From NCBI GenBank assembly GCA_024640665.1, contig JAHEEO010000196.1, positions 1-5,879 of the forward strand: a DNA stretch of 5,879 nucleotides, given 5' to 3'. This stretch comes from Rhodospirillales bacterium (lineage in GTDB: Bacteria > Pseudomonadota > Gammaproteobacteria > Steroidobacterales > Rariloculaceae). The notes under the pieces are model-generated. The model did no database searches. It was given only the letters and a program-made list of their open reading frames with translations, and was not told where the DNA came from. Below are positions 5,219 to 5,879 of the stretch, one piece after another; position 1 is the stretch's first letter; each line of letters opens with the position of its first letter. Both the position numbers and the translations under genes were made by a program.

Positions 5219-5879
5219 CTAGCGACGCAGCAAGTTCCGCAAGCGCCCCAATGGACGTTCTTCTTCCTCAGCTTCGCTTGGCGCGTCTGTCTCCGCGCTG
5301 TCCGCATCGTCAGTCGAGTTGCTCGTCGTTGCGCTGCCAGGGAAAGAGAATCCCTCCGGCAGCTCTAAGTCTTCGGGCATACCATCCAAAAGAGAGGTTT
5401 CGGTGTAGTTAGATGGCAAGCTAAATGTCTCGGCCGGAAACCCCGACTCCTCTCGAAGCTCGGTAACGAGCATCTCACTCGTTGTCGTTTGCCCGTTGCC
5501 GCGACCGCCGCCGCTCGTGCTGGTTACGATTGACTTCAGCGGCAGACAGTTCTCCATATCGTTTTGCTGTTCGATTAATTCGTCCACCTCGGCATTGCCG
5601 GTCCGAAACCGCTCAGGACGCAGCCACACGCTAAAACCACTGGCTGCAATTTCGTCTGTGCACCAAATCTCAGAGTGCGTCTCGGTGGTCATGGTTCTAG
5701 CAAACCCGAGCACTTCCATGCGCATCGAAAACTGACTTTGAAACTCGAAACGAGTCGTGTCATAACCCAGAAGACTGCCGGCAGGTTCTTCGGCGAGCTT
5801 CTCACTCGACACATTTTCGAATTTCATGTCGACTATTCCGCCTGCAGCCTCCATCGCACTGCTGGCCATGCCGAACAAT
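5219..5879 (-). CDS. DUF4412-like secreted protein, N-terminus outside the window
   Basis: The frame is open from the right edge to TAG at 5221-5219, giving 219 residues; the start and any signal peptide lie beyond the window. Counting from the first whole codon, VDMKFENVSSEKLAEEPAGS then LLGYDTTRFEF (about 16-46), a SEIWCTDEI segment (69-77), NAEVDELIEQ (95-104), CLPLKS (111-116), a Gly-rich turn (122-129), EMLVTEL (135-141) and FSLPSNYTET (152-161) follow the order seen in DUF4412 proteins, a family of envelope proteins of unknown function. The tail is first Ser/Thr/Asp/Glu-rich (182-207) and then strongly basic (RPLGRLRNLLRR, 208-219). The gene precedes the PQQ dehydrogenase by 40 bp on the same strand with no terminator between them, which suggests co-transcription, perhaps as a partner or accessory protein. 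Family call rests on motif order from memory, so it is moderate. Confidence 0.65.
   Translation of the reverse strand, partial: LFGMASSAMEAAGGIVDMKFENVSSEKLAEEPAGSLLGYDTTRFEFQSQFSMRMEVLGFARTMTTETHSEIWCTDEIAASGFSVWLRPERFRTGNAEVDELIEQQNDMENCLPLKSIVTSTSGGGRGNGQTTTSEMLVTELREESGFPAETFSLPSNYTETSLLDGMPEDLELPEGFSFPGSATTSNSTDDADSAETDAPSEAEEEERPLGRLRNLLRR

Noticed and set aside
5020..5412. A 130-residue plus-strand open frame spanning the PQQ/DUF4412 junction
   Set aside because: Arg/Ser-rich shadow sequence across two real minus-strand genes; no ribosome site or motif supports it.

Overview
The window (about 5.9 kb, moderately GC-rich) looks like chromosomal DNA from a Gram-negative bacterium, most likely a free-living gammaproteobacterium. 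The basis is a lipobox-bearing quinoprotein, a Sec-type signal peptide on a metallo-hydrolase, a membrane-anchored winged-helix regulator and a DUF4412-like secreted protein. Taxonomy is inferred from protein style only. No RNA gene, CRISPR array, transposase or phage gene was found.

Layout. (1) Bases 1-654, minus strand: 5' part of a secreted metallo-beta-lactamase-fold hydrolase that runs off the left edge. Its Shine-Dalgarno sits in the loop of a small perfect hairpin. (2) Bases 655-735: short divergent control region. (3) Bases 736-1710, plus strand: a complete CtlX-type guanidino-group hydrolase (citrulline/arginine family) carrying an in-frame GCGGAT hexanucleotide microsatellite that encodes an (Ala-Asp)5 tract. 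(4) Bases 1699-2997, minus strand: a one-pass membrane protein with an N-terminal winged-helix domain and a periplasmic C-terminal domain. It overlaps the hydrolase tail to tail by 12 bp. (5) Bases 2998-3159: intergenic, with a small palindrome and a weak hairpin. (6) Bases 3160-5178, minus strand: a PQQ-dependent dehydrogenase predicted to be a lipoprotein. (7) Bases 5219-5879, minus strand: C-terminal part of a DUF4412-like protein, 40 bp upstream of the dehydrogenase and probably co-transcribed with it.

How they may work together. The DUF4412-like protein and the quinoprotein probably form one transcription unit acting in the cell envelope. The membrane regulator lies downstream in the same direction and could sense a periplasmic signal, but its 162-bp gap suggests its own promoter. 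The CtlX-like enzyme and the secreted metallo-hydrolase share a divergent promoter region and may be co-regulated; no shared pathway can be shown from sequence alone. I see no clear evidence of a wholly new system. The most distinctive points are the microsatellite inside the CtlX-like enzyme, the hairpin-presented ribosome binding site, and the quinoprotein next to an unusual membrane-anchored winged-helix regulator.
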